This document shows, one piece after another, positions 8,576 to 16,784 of a stretch of 64,000 nt of DNA. This stretch comes from Lachnoclostridium sp. An196 (GTDB lineage Bacteria; Bacillota; Clostridia; Lachnospirales; Lachnospiraceae). The notes beneath the pieces were generated by a model. That model was not told where the DNA came from, ran no database searches, and was given only the letters and a program-made list of their open reading frames with translations. Location: contig NZ_NFJZ01000012.1 in the NCBI RefSeq assembly GCF_002160135.1, positions 29,806-93,805 of the forward strand, written 5' to 3'. A program made the position numbers and the translations under genes. Each line of letters starts with the position of its first letter. The stretch's first letter is position 1.

Positions 8576-8825
8576 CGAAATGCAGAAAGAGATGCATTAT
8601 GGCTGGACTTCCTCAAAAGGGAATCAGAATAAATGGCGCATAGATGGAGGATGTAGAAAAAATTCTGCAGGAGTTTCAGGGTGTTTATGAAGACAGAATT
8701 TTGATAAGAGTACAGGAGACGATTCGTATGCAGATGCGAAAATACGCATATCTGTTTTTAGCCTTGTAAATCATCCGGTGATCGTTTATAATCGGATGAA
8801 GAGCCTTGAAAAGGTACAATTATAG
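8559..8825 (+). pseudogene. Decayed partner gene of the HTH protein
   Basis: An ATG at 8559 overlaps the preceding gene and opens a frame (MKVNIDEMQKEMHYGW) that stops after 43 residues at 8690. Protein-like sequence continues in a second frame from about 8647 (MEDVEKILQEF to AYLFLAL) and in a third to TAG 8823-8825 (SLVNHPVIVYNRMKSLEK). Three consecutive frames each giving plausible protein imply at least two frameshifts in one former gene of about 88 residues. No family recognised. An alternative is unrelated short open frames. Confidence 0.45.
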
Positions 8826-8864
8826 GCAGTATGCCGGTATTTTAGATAGAAGGAGATACAAGTG

Positions 8865-10313
8865 ATGAAGAGAGTACGGACAAGATTCGCGCCGAGTCCT
8901 ACCGGACGTATGCACGTGGGAAACCTGCGTACGGCGCTGTATGCATATCTGATCGCGAAACATGAAGGGGGAGATTTTCTGCTGCGTATCGAGGATACGG
9001 ACCAGGAGCGCTATGTGGAAGGCGCGGTGGATATCATTTACCGCACGCTGGAGAAAACCGGCCTGATCCATGATGAAGGTCCGGATAAGGACGGCGGTGT
9101 AGGTCCCTATGTACAGAGCGAACGCCAGGCGGCGGGGATCTATCTGGAATATGCAAAGAAACTGATCGAAAAAGGAGAAGCATATTACTGCTTCTGTGAT
9201 AAAGAGCGTCTGGAAGGGCTGAAGCAGGAAGTGGCCGGCAAGGAGATCATGGTCTATGACAAGCACTGCCTGCATTTGAGCAAAGAAGAGGTAGAGGCGA
9301 AACTGGCAGCGGGCGTGCCCTATGTGATCCGGCAGAACAATCCGCAGACCGGGACGACCACGTTCCACGACGAGATTTACGGAGATATTACGGTGGATAA
9401 TTCCGAGCTGGACGATATGATCCTGATCAAATCCGACGGATATCCTACTTACAATTTCGCCAATGTGGTAGACGACCATCTGATGGGCATCACCCATGTG
9501 GTGAGAGGAAATGAATATCTGTCCTCTTCGCCAAAATACAACCGTCTCTATGAGGCGTTCGGATGGGAAGTGCCGGTGTATGTACACTGTCCGCTGATCA
9601 CAGACGAGAATCATAAGAAATTAAGCAAACGCTGCGGACATTCTTCCTATGAAGATTTGATCGAACAGGGATTCCTGACAGAGGCAGTGGTGAACTTTGT
9701 GGCGCTTCTGGGGTGGTCGCCGGAGGACAACCAGGAGATCATGTCCCTGCAGGAACTGATTGAAAAATTTGACTATCACCATATGAGCAAATCTCCGGCG
9801 GTGTTCGACTACGGAAAGCTGAAATGGATGAACGGCGAATACATCAAAGCCATGGATTTTGAAGCGTTTTATGAGCAGGCGCTCCCGATCATGAAAGAAG
9901 TGATCACGAAAGATTATGATTTCCGCAAGATCGCCCAGATGGTGAAAACACGCATCGAGATCTTCCCGGACATCAAGGAGCTGATCGATTTCTTCGAGGA
10001 AGTGCCGGAGTATGACGTGTCCATGTATACACATAAAAAGATGAAGACCACACAGGAAACTTCCCTGACGGTTCTGAAAGAGGTGCTGCCGCTTTTGGAG
10101 GCGCAGGAAGATTACAGCAACGACGCGCTGTATTCCATGTTGAGCGCTTTTGTTGCGGAGAAAGGCTATAAGAATGGTTATGTGATGTGGCCGATCCGTA
10201 CCGCCGCATCCGGGAAGCAGATGACGCCCTGCGGAGCAACTGAGATCCTGGAAATTATCGGCAAGGAGGAATCCATTGCCCGCATCAAGAAAGCGATCGA
10301 GAAATTGAGCTGA
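8865..10313 (+). CDS. gltX: Glutamate--tRNA ligase
   Basis: 482 residues. Charges tRNA-Glu (and, in many Firmicutes, tRNA-Gln for later amidation). Class I synthetase signatures are present: the HIGH-type motif in [15 protein letters not shown] (residues 8-22) and the KMSKS-type KLSKR at about residue 251, with the discriminating RIEDTD segment near residue 42. The C-terminal anticodon-binding half is complete. The ATG at 8865 is 8 bp after AAGGAGA; the GTG directly before it is a possible alternative. The helicase gene follows after only 7 bp. Confidence 0.97.
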   Translation: MKRVRTRFAPSPTGRMHVGNLRTALYAYLIAKHEGGDFLLRIEDTDQERYVEGAVDIIYRTLEKTGLIHDEGPDKDGGVGPYVQSERQAAGIYLEYAKKLIEKGEAYYCFCDKERLEGLKQEVAGKEIMVYDKHCLHLSKEEVEAKLAAGVPYVIRQNNPQTGTTTFHDEIYGDITVDNSELDDMILIKSDGYPTYNFANVVDDHLMGITHVVRGNEYLSSSPKYNRLYEAFGWEVPVYVHCPLITDENHKKLSKRCGHSSYEDLIEQGFLTEAVVNFVALLGWSPEDNQEIMSLQELIEKFDYHHMSKSPAVFDYGKLKWMNGEYIKAMDFEAFYEQALPIMKEVITKDYDFRKIAQMVKTRIEIFPDIKELIDFFEEVPEYDVSMYTHKKMKTTQETSLTVLKEVLPLLEAQEDYSNDALYSMLSAFVAEKGYKNGYVMWPIRTAASGKQMTPCGATEILEIIGKEESIARIKKAIEKLS

Positions 10314-10320
10314 ATTGTCT

Positions 10321-12228
10321 ATGAGTTCTTTTACAAAATCACAGAGCATGGCGGTCCGTCATAAGGATGGACCGCTGCTCGTCCTTGCAGGCCCGGGTTC
10401 GGGCAAAACCACTGTCGTTACAAGAAGAGTGCAGTACCTTGTACAGGACTGCGGCATTTCTCCTTCCTCCATCCTGGTCATTACGTTTACCAAAGCGGCT
10501 GCAGGTGAGATGAAGGAGCGCTTTCTGCGCCTGATGGGAGAAGATCATACGACTGTGTCGTTCGGCACGTTCCACGCCGTTTTTTTCAGCATCCTGAAGC
10601 TTTCCTACGGATTTACGGCGGGAAATATCCTCCGGGAGGAGACCCGTTATCAGTATCTGAAGGAGACGGTGGAACGGCTGCGTCTGGAGATCGATGATGA
10701 AAATGAGTTTCTGTCGGGAATTTCGGCGGAGATCAGCCTTTTGAAGAATGAACGAATCTCGCCGGAGCATTATTTCTCTAAAAACTGCTCGGAGGAAATA
10801 TTCCGAAAGATTTACGATGAGTTTGAAGAACGGAAGCGCAGGGCCAGGCTGATCGATTTTGACGATATGCTGGTCTATACCTGGGAACTGTTGTCCCAAA
10901 GACCGGATATCCTGTCCGCATGGCAGAAAAAATTTCAATACATTCTGGTGGACGAATTTCAGGATATTAACCAGATCCAGTATGATATTCTGAAACTGCT
11001 GGCAAAACCGGAGGACAATCTGTTTATTGTGGGAGACGACGACCAGTCGATTTATCGTTTCCGCGGTGCGAAGCCGGAGATCATGCTGAATTTCCAGAAA
11101 GATTATCCTTCGGCGGGGCAGGTGATCCTGAACGATAATTTCCGTTCTACGAAACAGATCGTGGAGTCGGCGGGACAGGTGATTCGCTGGAATAAAGCCA
11201 GATTTGCCAAAGAAATTCATGCCCGGGGAGGGGACGGACCTCCGGTGAAGACGCTGGAATTCCCGGATCAGCAGCAGGAGTGTCTCTTTCTTTTACGGGA
11301 ACTGCAGCGGGCGAGGCAGAATGGCGGAAAGTGGTCAGACACCGCAGTTTTGTACCGGACCAATACGCAGCCCCGGCTTCTGATTCAGAAATTGATGGAA
11401 TACAATGTGCCTTTCCGGGTGCGGGACCAGATGCCGAATCTGTTTGAACACTGGATCGCCAAAAATCTGTTCTGCTATATCCGGCTGGCTATGGGATCCA
11501 ACCTGCGCAGGGATCTTCTGCCGGTGCTGAACCGTCCCAAACGGTATCTGAACCGGGAATGCCTGGACGACGAGGTGATCTCCTGGGAACATATGCTGAT
11601 GTATTACGAGGATAAAGGTTACGTGTGCGACCGGATCGAGAAACTTTGTTATGACTTGAAAATGCTGGGCAGGATGGGGCCGTTTGCGGCGGTCAGTTAT
11701 ATCCGCCATGTAATCGGCTATGACGATTATCTGAGAGAGTACGCCCAGTTCCGCCGGATGAACGAGGAAGATCTGCTGGAAACGGCGAATGAGCTGCAGG
11801 AGAGCGCGCGGCCGTTCAAGACTTACGACGAATGGTTTGATTACATAGAGAAATATAAAGAAGAGATGGAACAGATGCGCCGGCAGCAGAAGGAGGTCCG
11901 GGACGGCGTTCAGCTTGCCACCATGCACAGCAGCAAGGGCCTGGAGTACGAACGGGTATTTATCCTGGACGCTGCGGAAGGGATCACGCCATATAAGAAG
12001 GCGGTGCTGGATGCAGATCTGGAAGAGGAACGGCGGATGTTCTATGTGGCCATGACCAGGGCGAAGAAAGAACTGACCATCTGTTATGCGAAGAAACAGT
12101 TCAGCCATGAGCTGAAGCCGTCCCGATTCCTGAGAGAACTGCGGGGCGAAGAGCCGGATGCTGCAGCGTCTGGAAAAACCCGAAAAAATCCCCTGGAAGA
12201 TGAGATGGGAAGGATAAGGAGGAAATGA
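10321..12228 (+). CDS. UvrD/Rep/PcrA-type superfamily I DNA helicase
   Basis: 635-residue 3'-5' DNA helicase. Visible SF1A motifs in order: Q-motif region (TKSQSMAV), Walker A GPGSGKTT, motif Ia (ITFTKAAAGEMKER), Walker B VDEFQDIN, motif III (VGDDDQSIYRFRGAKP), motif IV around NFRST, motif V (TMHSSKGLEYERVFI) and motif VI (EEERRMFYVAMTRAKKEL). Shorter than classical PcrA, lacking a long C-terminal tail. No strong ribosome site precedes ATG 10321, so it may rely on coupling to gltX upstream. Role in repair or replication restart is inferred from the family. Confidence 0.93.
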   Translation: MSSFTKSQSMAVRHKDGPLLVLAGPGSGKTTVVTRRVQYLVQDCGISPSSILVITFTKAAAGEMKERFLRLMGEDHTTVSFGTFHAVFFSILKLSYGFTAGNILREETRYQYLKETVERLRLEIDDENEFLSGISAEISLLKNERISPEHYFSKNCSEEIFRKIYDEFEERKRRARLIDFDDMLVYTWELLSQRPDILSAWQKKFQYILVDEFQDINQIQYDILKLLAKPEDNLFIVGDDDQSIYRFRGAKPEIMLNFQKDYPSAGQVILNDNFRSTKQIVESAGQVIRWNKARFAKEIHARGGDGPPVKTLEFPDQQQECLFLLRELQRARQNGGKWSDTAVLYRTNTQPRLLIQKLMEYNVPFRVRDQMPNLFEHWIAKNLFCYIRLAMGSNLRRDLLPVLNRPKRYLNRECLDDEVISWEHMLMYYEDKGYVCDRIEKLCYDLKMLGRMGPFAAVSYIRHVIGYDDYLREYAQFRRMNEEDLLETANELQESARPFKTYDEWFDYIEKYKEEMEQMRRQQKEVRDGVQLATMHSSKGLEYERVFILDAAEGITPYKKAVLDADLEEERRMFYVAMTRAKKELTICYAKKQFSHELKPSRFLRELRGEEPDAAASGKTRKNPLEDEMGRIRRK

Positions 12229-12878
12229 TGGTAGAGCAGTATAAGACCGTATATGAAGGCGGTACCGGAGAGATCGTGGAGAAAAAATCCCGATTTATTG
12301 CCAATGTGCGTCCGGTGGAAACAGAGGAAGAAGCGCTTGCTTTTATCGAAGAAATGAAGAAAAAATACTGGGATGCCCGCCACAATTGTTCCGCCTATAT
12401 CCTTGGAGAACGCCAGGAACAGATGCGCTGCAGTGATGACGGGGAGCCGTCCCAGACGGCGGGAAAACCCATGATGGATGTGCTGGACGGAGCGGGCCTT
12501 ACCAATACGGCAGTGGTTGTCACCCGTTATTTTGGAGGGACCCTTCTGGGGACCGGCGGATTGGTGCGCGCATATTCTGCGGCAGTCCAGGAAGGGCTGA
12601 AGAACAGCCGGATTATCACGAAATACTGGGGTACGGAACTCCTGGTGGGCACGGACTACAACGGAATCGGAAAACTGCAGTACCTGTTCGGGCAGCGGCA
12701 GATTCCGATTCTGGACGCCGAGTATACGGACCAGGTGCAGTTTACTGTGCTGGTCCCGGTTTCCCGTGTGCAGGAAATCCGCAAGGCTGTAACGGAAGCC
12801 ACCAGCGGACAGGCATCTATGGAAGAAAAAAGGAGCCTGTATTACGCGGAGGTGGATGGAAAGTATGTGAGGTTTTGA
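12228..12878 (+). CDS. yigZ: YigZ family (IMPACT-like) protein
   Basis: 216 residues. Matches the UPF0029/YigZ family, including the core ARHNCSAYILG, the SDDGEPSQTAGKPMMDVL signature and VVTRYFGGTLLGTGGLVRAYS. The C-terminal ferredoxin-like domain is present. The biochemical function is not settled; the eukaryotic relative IMPACT acts in translation control. The second of two adjacent ATGs (12228) is preferred since it lies 5 bp from AGGAGG; the first is only 2 bp away. Overlaps the helicase stop, so co-transcribed. Confidence 0.93.
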   Translation: MVEQYKTVYEGGTGEIVEKKSRFIANVRPVETEEEALAFIEEMKKKYWDARHNCSAYILGERQEQMRCSDDGEPSQTAGKPMMDVLDGAGLTNTAVVVTRYFGGTLLGTGGLVRAYSAAVQEGLKNSRIITKYWGTELLVGTDYNGIGKLQYLFGQRQIPILDAEYTDQVQFTVLVPVSRVQEIRKAVTEATSGQASMEEKRSLYYAEVDGKYVRF

Positions 12879-12931
12879 AAAACCATTTGGTGAAGATAAG
12901 TTCAGATTGCGCTCCATGGGTTTTGTTAATT

Positions 12932-13264
12932 TTACTGCAAGATGGAAAAAATTTCTTGAAAAATTTTTTCCATCTTTTTTTGTTTTTCTAGAGGTAGTTT
13001 TATGAGTTGCTGATATATTCGAAATGGTATGTTGTCCGTACTATTTTCGTACTGTTCAATGTTTTCAAATAATTGGCTTAGGGAAATGTTGAGACTTTGC
13101 GCTACTTTGTAAATGCTTTCAAGAGTGGCGTTTTTTTCGCCCCGTTCCAACTGCCCTATGTAGGTAGGGTGAAAATTGCAGAGTTCCGCAAGCTGTTCCT
13201 GTGTCAGATGCTTTTTCTTTCGGTAAAAGCGAATTCGTTGTCCAATCTCAAATGCAATAGACAT
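12932..13264 (-). CDS. XRE-family helix-turn-helix regulator
   Basis: 110 residues beginning MSIAFEIGQRIRFYRKKK. The Cro/C1-type HTH spans about residues 6-62 (LTQEQLAELCNFHPTYIGQLERGEKNATLESIYKVAQSL) and is followed by a short alpha-helical C-terminus that may dimerise. The start at 13264 is taken rather than an upstream ATG because an AAAGGGGGA site precedes it. The upstream DNA carries a phased array of related 16-bp motifs and a divergent consensus promoter. It probably controls its own gene and the rightward transcript. Confidence 0.88.
   Translation of the reverse strand: MSIAFEIGQRIRFYRKKKHLTQEQLAELCNFHPTYIGQLERGEKNATLESIYKVAQSLNISLSQLFENIEQYENSTDNIPFRIYQQLIKLPLEKQKKMEKIFQEIFSILQ
12940..12983 (+). 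terminator. yigZ terminator embedded in the XRE coding sequence
   Basis: Perfect 15-bp arms (12940-12954 and 12961-12975) with a T-rich tail TTTTTTTG(T)5. On the plus strand it is a textbook intrinsic terminator for the gltX-helicase-yigZ run, but the DNA also encodes the last residues of the convergent XRE protein (KKMEKIFQEIFSI). Confidence 0.85.
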
Positions 13265-13287
13265 GTCGTCCCCCTTTCTTTTTGAAT

Positions 13288-13450
13288 ATAGACTATAAAT
13301 ATTGAGAAATATAAACAATAGATCATAAATATTAAATTTTGAAAAATGTATACTATAAATACTAAATATATTTTATTAGATGGTAGAGATAATAACGATT
13401 TTAATGGTATAGTTGACAGTACTAAAGCAAAAATATATACTATGAATATG
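13288..13450. promoter_or_regulatory. Phased array of operator-like 16-bp motifs
   Basis: Four related motifs: ATAGACTATAAATATT (13288), ATAGATCATAAATATT (13318), GTATACTATAAATACT (13348) and ATATACTATGAATATG (13435). The first three are spaced exactly 30 bp apart, close to three helical turns; the fourth is 87 bp further and overlaps the -10 of the rightward promoter. Inverted half-copies (core ATAGT) lie at about 13409 and 13475. They occupy the upstream region of the XRE gene and are its likely binding sites. Confidence 0.65.
13413..13441 (+). promoter_or_regulatory. Consensus rightward promoter
   Basis: TTGACA (13413-13418), 17-bp spacer, TATACT (13436-13441). It faces away from the XRE gene into the intron remnant and the zinc-ribbon cluster, and an operator-like motif covers the -10. 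Confidence 0.75.
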
Positions 13451-13489
13451 AAAAAAATATAAAAGATATCAAAAGTATAGTTTGTAGGA

Positions 13490-13843
13490 ATGGAAGATGA
13501 AGAAAGTTTTCGCGTAATCATAGTATTAGGCGGAATTCTGACAAGTAGAGTAATCCGGAAAGAGAAACTCATGAGATATACGACTGGGTGGATAAACTAC
13601 TACCGGTATGCAGACATGAAAAACTTAATGGAGGACATGGACGAATAGCTCCGTCACAGAATCTGTGCGGTGTATTAGAAACAATGGAAGAGAGTGTGGA
13701 TGAGGTATAAAATATTTCGGGTACTTTATCTGCCGGAGGAGCAAGTGCATAAGATGGCAAACCATCGCAAGGAAACATGGAGAGTGTCGGAAATGCTGAA
13801 CACTGTGCTTATCAGTATAATAATAGTGGACAGACTCGGATAA
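13490..13843 (+). pseudogene. Remnant of a group II intron reverse transcriptase/maturase (C-terminus)
   Basis: The frame from 13490 to TAA 13843 is broken by TAG at 13646 and at about 13676. Read through, it matches by memory the thumb/domain X and end of group II intron-encoded proteins: EKLMRYTTGWINYYRYADMK, then a stop in place of the W of the usual EWLRRRIR, LRHRICAVY, a stop in place of W before KQWKRV, LPEEQVHKMANHRKETWR and ML-TVL. About 240-plus N-terminal residues including the RT core are missing. Nonfunctional. Weak promoter-proximal reading of the cluster may pass through it. Confidence 0.7.
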
Positions 13844-13888
13844 CCATCCATGGCTGTCCGCTATCTAAAAGTACATGTAAACTATTGA

Positions 13889-13945
13889 AGCGCACAGTAC
13901 CGAACGGTACACTGCGTGGTTTGGAAGGGAGGATCAAATTTCCCT
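13889..13945 (+). other. Group II intron 3' structured remnant
   Basis: Directly after the maturase remnant, GTACCGAACGGTAC (13897-13910) forms a tight stem-loop extended by GCGCA/TGCGT and followed by a GG-rich stretch (TTTGGAAGGGAGG). The arrangement resembles the conserved hairpin found downstream of the ORF in many clostridial group II introns, here diverged. No intact domain V-VI is recognisable. Confidence 0.45.
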
Positions 13946-13973
13946 TATCTGGTGGTATGGGGAGCGTACGAAA

Positions 13974-16235
13974 ATGAAATGTCCGAAATGCAAAAAAGAA
14001 ATTTCTCATAATACAAGCTTCTGTCCTTATTGTGGCACTCTAGTTAGAAGAGACAGTGAAGAAAAACCTATTTTAAAACGTTGTAAAAAAGCGCGGAAGA
14101 TGAGAATCATTCTGAGCATGTTAATAGCGCTTTCAGTTTCGGGAATTGGTTTTTTCTGGATATTAGGGATTATCAATGACAGATACAGCATCTTTCCTTT
14201 TTTTTATAGACAGTCGGAGTTATTGGTGGATCTGGAATCAGAAACGGTCTATCTCCCAGTGAAGGAGGAAGAAGAAAGCCGTTTTACGGTACGGGCACTG
14301 ACCGATATGGGAGAGATTCATCTCTGTGAAGATAAGAACACCGTGGTCAGTGAAATGTATGATGACGGGACTCATGGAGACGAACAGGCAGGAGATAATA
14401 TTTATACGTGTTACATAGAACTGGAATCAGAAGAAACTGGTACTGTCCGATATTATGCAAAAGCGGACGGGGAAACTTCAAATTCTGTAGATGTTTATTA
14501 TTTTTCAGTTCCGACAGAGGAAATAATAAATGAGATGAAATCGATAGAGGGAGAACTGTCGGAGATAGAAAGCGGATATGCGGATGAGAATGGTTACGTG
14601 CCGGATGAAAAGCTCCCGGATGTGATGAGTGAAATATCAGACTATGTACGGGAATTATATGAAAGGAAACAGATACTTGATTATGAAATAAACGATGGAA
14701 ATGTTTTGTTCCGTTTTCACAGCGGCATACCGTATTTATATAGTCCTTCAGTGGAAGGAACAGATGAGGAAGGAGAAGAACTTTCTCTGTCAGTGATTAC
14801 CTGTCAGCCATATGAGGGAACTTATCCCGGCTGGTTAGATCCATATCTGGAATTACCGGATCAAACGGCAGAAAAACTGGACGGCGTTTTTGGTAATTGT
14901 TCATTTTCTTCAGAAACTGATTATGACGGAGAAGAAGTTACGCTGTCTTTGATTCGGTCATTTTCCTCAGATGAGATCATTTTGTGGCATGGCCATGGAG
15001 GCTACAGCGCCGAATACCATTCCATACTAGGGACAGGAGAAATGTTCGATTGGATACATCACTTTGGAGATGCTGTACGTGGACAGATTGTGTGGTTGTC
15101 GGATGGGCGTGCCGGTATCACTTCCAAATACATTGACGAATACTGCGGAGATCTTTCCAGAAGCTTTTTCTATCTGGGAACCTGCAAGAGCGGAATGGAT
15201 GATGTGTTGGCAAATTCGTTTTTAAATAAAGGGGCAGCGGCAGTCACAGCAAATTCAGATACGATATTTACAGTGTACGATTTATTGATGATTCAGTCCG
15301 TTATGAATAATATGACGATTCTGAACCAAGATACGGAAAACTATCATACGCTGGGCGAAGCGCTGGAACTGGCAAAAGAGCAGTACGGTGAAGACGACAG
15401 AGGATATGGTATAAAGGACAGCATTGCAGAAGTGCTTATTTTTGGAGGCGAACAGGCAGAAAACTATCGGATCGCCGAATATGAAAAAGTGGACGAAGAG
15501 AGCCTGCGGAAAATATTGAGCGAGTATACCTCAGAGCCAGTTTTGAATTTTATCTATGATGATTTTGACAATAATGATTCTCATGAGGCGATTGCGTTTT
15601 GCGGAAGAGAGGATGAAGTTGATGGAAGTTATGTAGGAATCTTTTATCTGGTTACGGGAAACGGAGTACAAGCTATCAGGGATTTTGGCGGATATTGGGA
15701 TACCGGAAAAGTCTTTGATTTTGGAACGGAAAAAATATTTGCCGTCACACAATATTTTACCACAGGAGGCATTACTTTCTACTATCAGATAGACGAAGAT
15801 ACGATCCGTGAGGTGGATGGGTCAGGCATAGGAGAGGGTTTATATCAGGATGAGCAGGGGCGTATGTGTATGACGGACTCCCAATATGACGCCAGTGTAG
15901 ATGGGAGCGGGCATACGTGGAATGTATACTATTTTTACTGGGATGATGGTTTGAAGGAATATGGAGGGACAGCGATTACAACGGATGAGTTCCGGCAATA
16001 CAATGGAGCGGATGATATACTGGCGCAGATAGCAGCGGATGGATATGAAGTCACGTCCATTTATCAAAGAAAAAATGGAATTATCAATATCAACTGTTGT
16101 GATGGAATATGGAATAAGAATGTAAGAGTTGCCTATACAGATGAAAACGTGGAAGTGTCACCAGTGACAGAAGGATATTTTTATGAAGAAGGAATCATAA
16201 AACCGGCGTTGAATACGGAGATTGCGACTTATTAA
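13974..16235 (+). CDS. Zinc-ribbon, membrane-anchored protein with caspase-clan (CHAT/gingipain-like) domain
   Basis: 753 residues. Cytoplasmic zinc ribbon Cys3/6/17/20; one membrane segment at about 43-66; then an extracytoplasmic region. Residues 85-180 look like an Ig-type beta sandwich (DDGTHGDEQAGDNIYT). Residues 325-440 carry a clan CD peptidase pattern: hydrophobic strand then WHGHGG (His339/His341) and, after another strand, LGTCKSG (Cys404), followed by FLNKGAAAVTANSD, as in CHAT and gingipain-type proteases. The C-terminal 250 residues look like a secreted beta-rich domain. GGGGAG lies 9 bp before the ATG. First gene of the island cluster. Proteolytic activity is inferred, not shown. 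Confidence 0.75.
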   Translation: MKCPKCKKEISHNTSFCPYCGTLVRRDSEEKPILKRCKKARKMRIILSMLIALSVSGIGFFWILGIINDRYSIFPFFYRQSELLVDLESETVYLPVKEEEESRFTVRALTDMGEIHLCEDKNTVVSEMYDDGTHGDEQAGDNIYTCYIELESEETGTVRYYAKADGETSNSVDVYYFSVPTEEIINEMKSIEGELSEIESGYADENGYVPDEKLPDVMSEISDYVRELYERKQILDYEINDGNVLFRFHSGIPYLYSPSVEGTDEEGEELSLSVITCQPYEGTYPGWLDPYLELPDQTAEKLDGVFGNCSFSSETDYDGEEVTLSLIRSFSSDEIILWHGHGGYSAEYHSILGTGEMFDWIHHFGDAVRGQIVWLSDGRAGITSKYIDEYCGDLSRSFFYLGTCKSGMDDVLANSFLNKGAAAVTANSDTIFTVYDLLMIQSVMNNMTILNQDTENYHTLGEALELAKEQYGEDDRGYGIKDSIAEVLIFGGEQAENYRIAEYEKVDEESLRKILSEYTSEPVLNFIYDDFDNNDSHEAIAFCGREDEVDGSYVGIFYLVTGNGVQAIRDFGGYWDTGKVFDFGTEKIFAVTQYFTTGGITFYYQIDEDTIREVDGSGIGEGLYQDEQGRMCMTDSQYDASVDGSGHTWNVYYFYWDDGLKEYGGTAITTDEFRQYNGADDILAQIAADGYEVTSIYQRKNGIININCCDGIWNKNVRVAYTDENVEVSPVTEGYFYEEGIIKPALNTEIATY

Positions 16236-16294
16236 AAACTGTAAGAAATATACTTAACCAATGAATAAATAATAATTATCAGGAGGATAAAAGA

Positions 16295-16732
16295 ATGTCA
16301 ATATTTGATAAGATCGGAAACGGAGTAACAGAGGCGAGCAATAACCTTTCCATGAAAGCGAAGGAAATCAGCGAGCAGTCCCGTTTAAACGGAGAGATCG
16401 CAAAAAGGGAAGCGAGGAAAAAAGAGTGTTTTGCAATCATGGGAGAGATGCATTATATCTCCGTGAAAGAACAAACGGAACCGGACTATTCGGCATTGGT
16501 TTCGGAGATAGACACACTGTCGGGAGAGATGGAAGAATTAAAAACAGATCTGAGGAAATTGAAAGGGGTGTTCCTGTGCCCCAACTGTAATATGGAAATC
16601 CCTAATTCCAGCTTATTCTGCCCGAACTGCGGACAACAGTTAAAAAGAAACGATATCTGCTCCAATTGTGGGGCGCCGTTGGAATCTGGAGCAAAATTCT
16701 GCGTGAAATGTGGGACCAGAGTGGCTGAATGA
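16295..16732 (+). CDS. Cytoplasmic double zinc-ribbon protein
   Basis: 145 residues with no signal peptide or membrane segment. The first 90 residues are helical and probably coiled coil (KAKEISEQSRLNGEIAKREARKK; EIDTLSGEMEELKTDLRKLKG). Two consecutive ribbons follow: Cys-Pro-Asn-Cys...Cys-Pro-Asn-Cys and Cys-Ser-Asn-Cys...Cys-Val-Lys-Cys, both C-x2-C-x10-C-x2-C, as in the N-termini of its membrane neighbours. A perfect AGGAGG site precedes it. In context it could be the soluble adaptor of the cluster that interacts with the other ribbons; this is inference. Confidence 0.85.
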   Translation: MSIFDKIGNGVTEASNNLSMKAKEISEQSRLNGEIAKREARKKECFAIMGEMHYISVKEQTEPDYSALVSEIDTLSGEMEELKTDLRKLKGVFLCPNCNMEIPNSSLFCPNCGQQLKRNDICSNCGAPLESGAKFCVKCGTRVAE

Positions 16733-16784
16733 CAGAGGCGGCATGGAAAACTGACAAGTAAAATACAGCAGAGAGGGTGTATGA

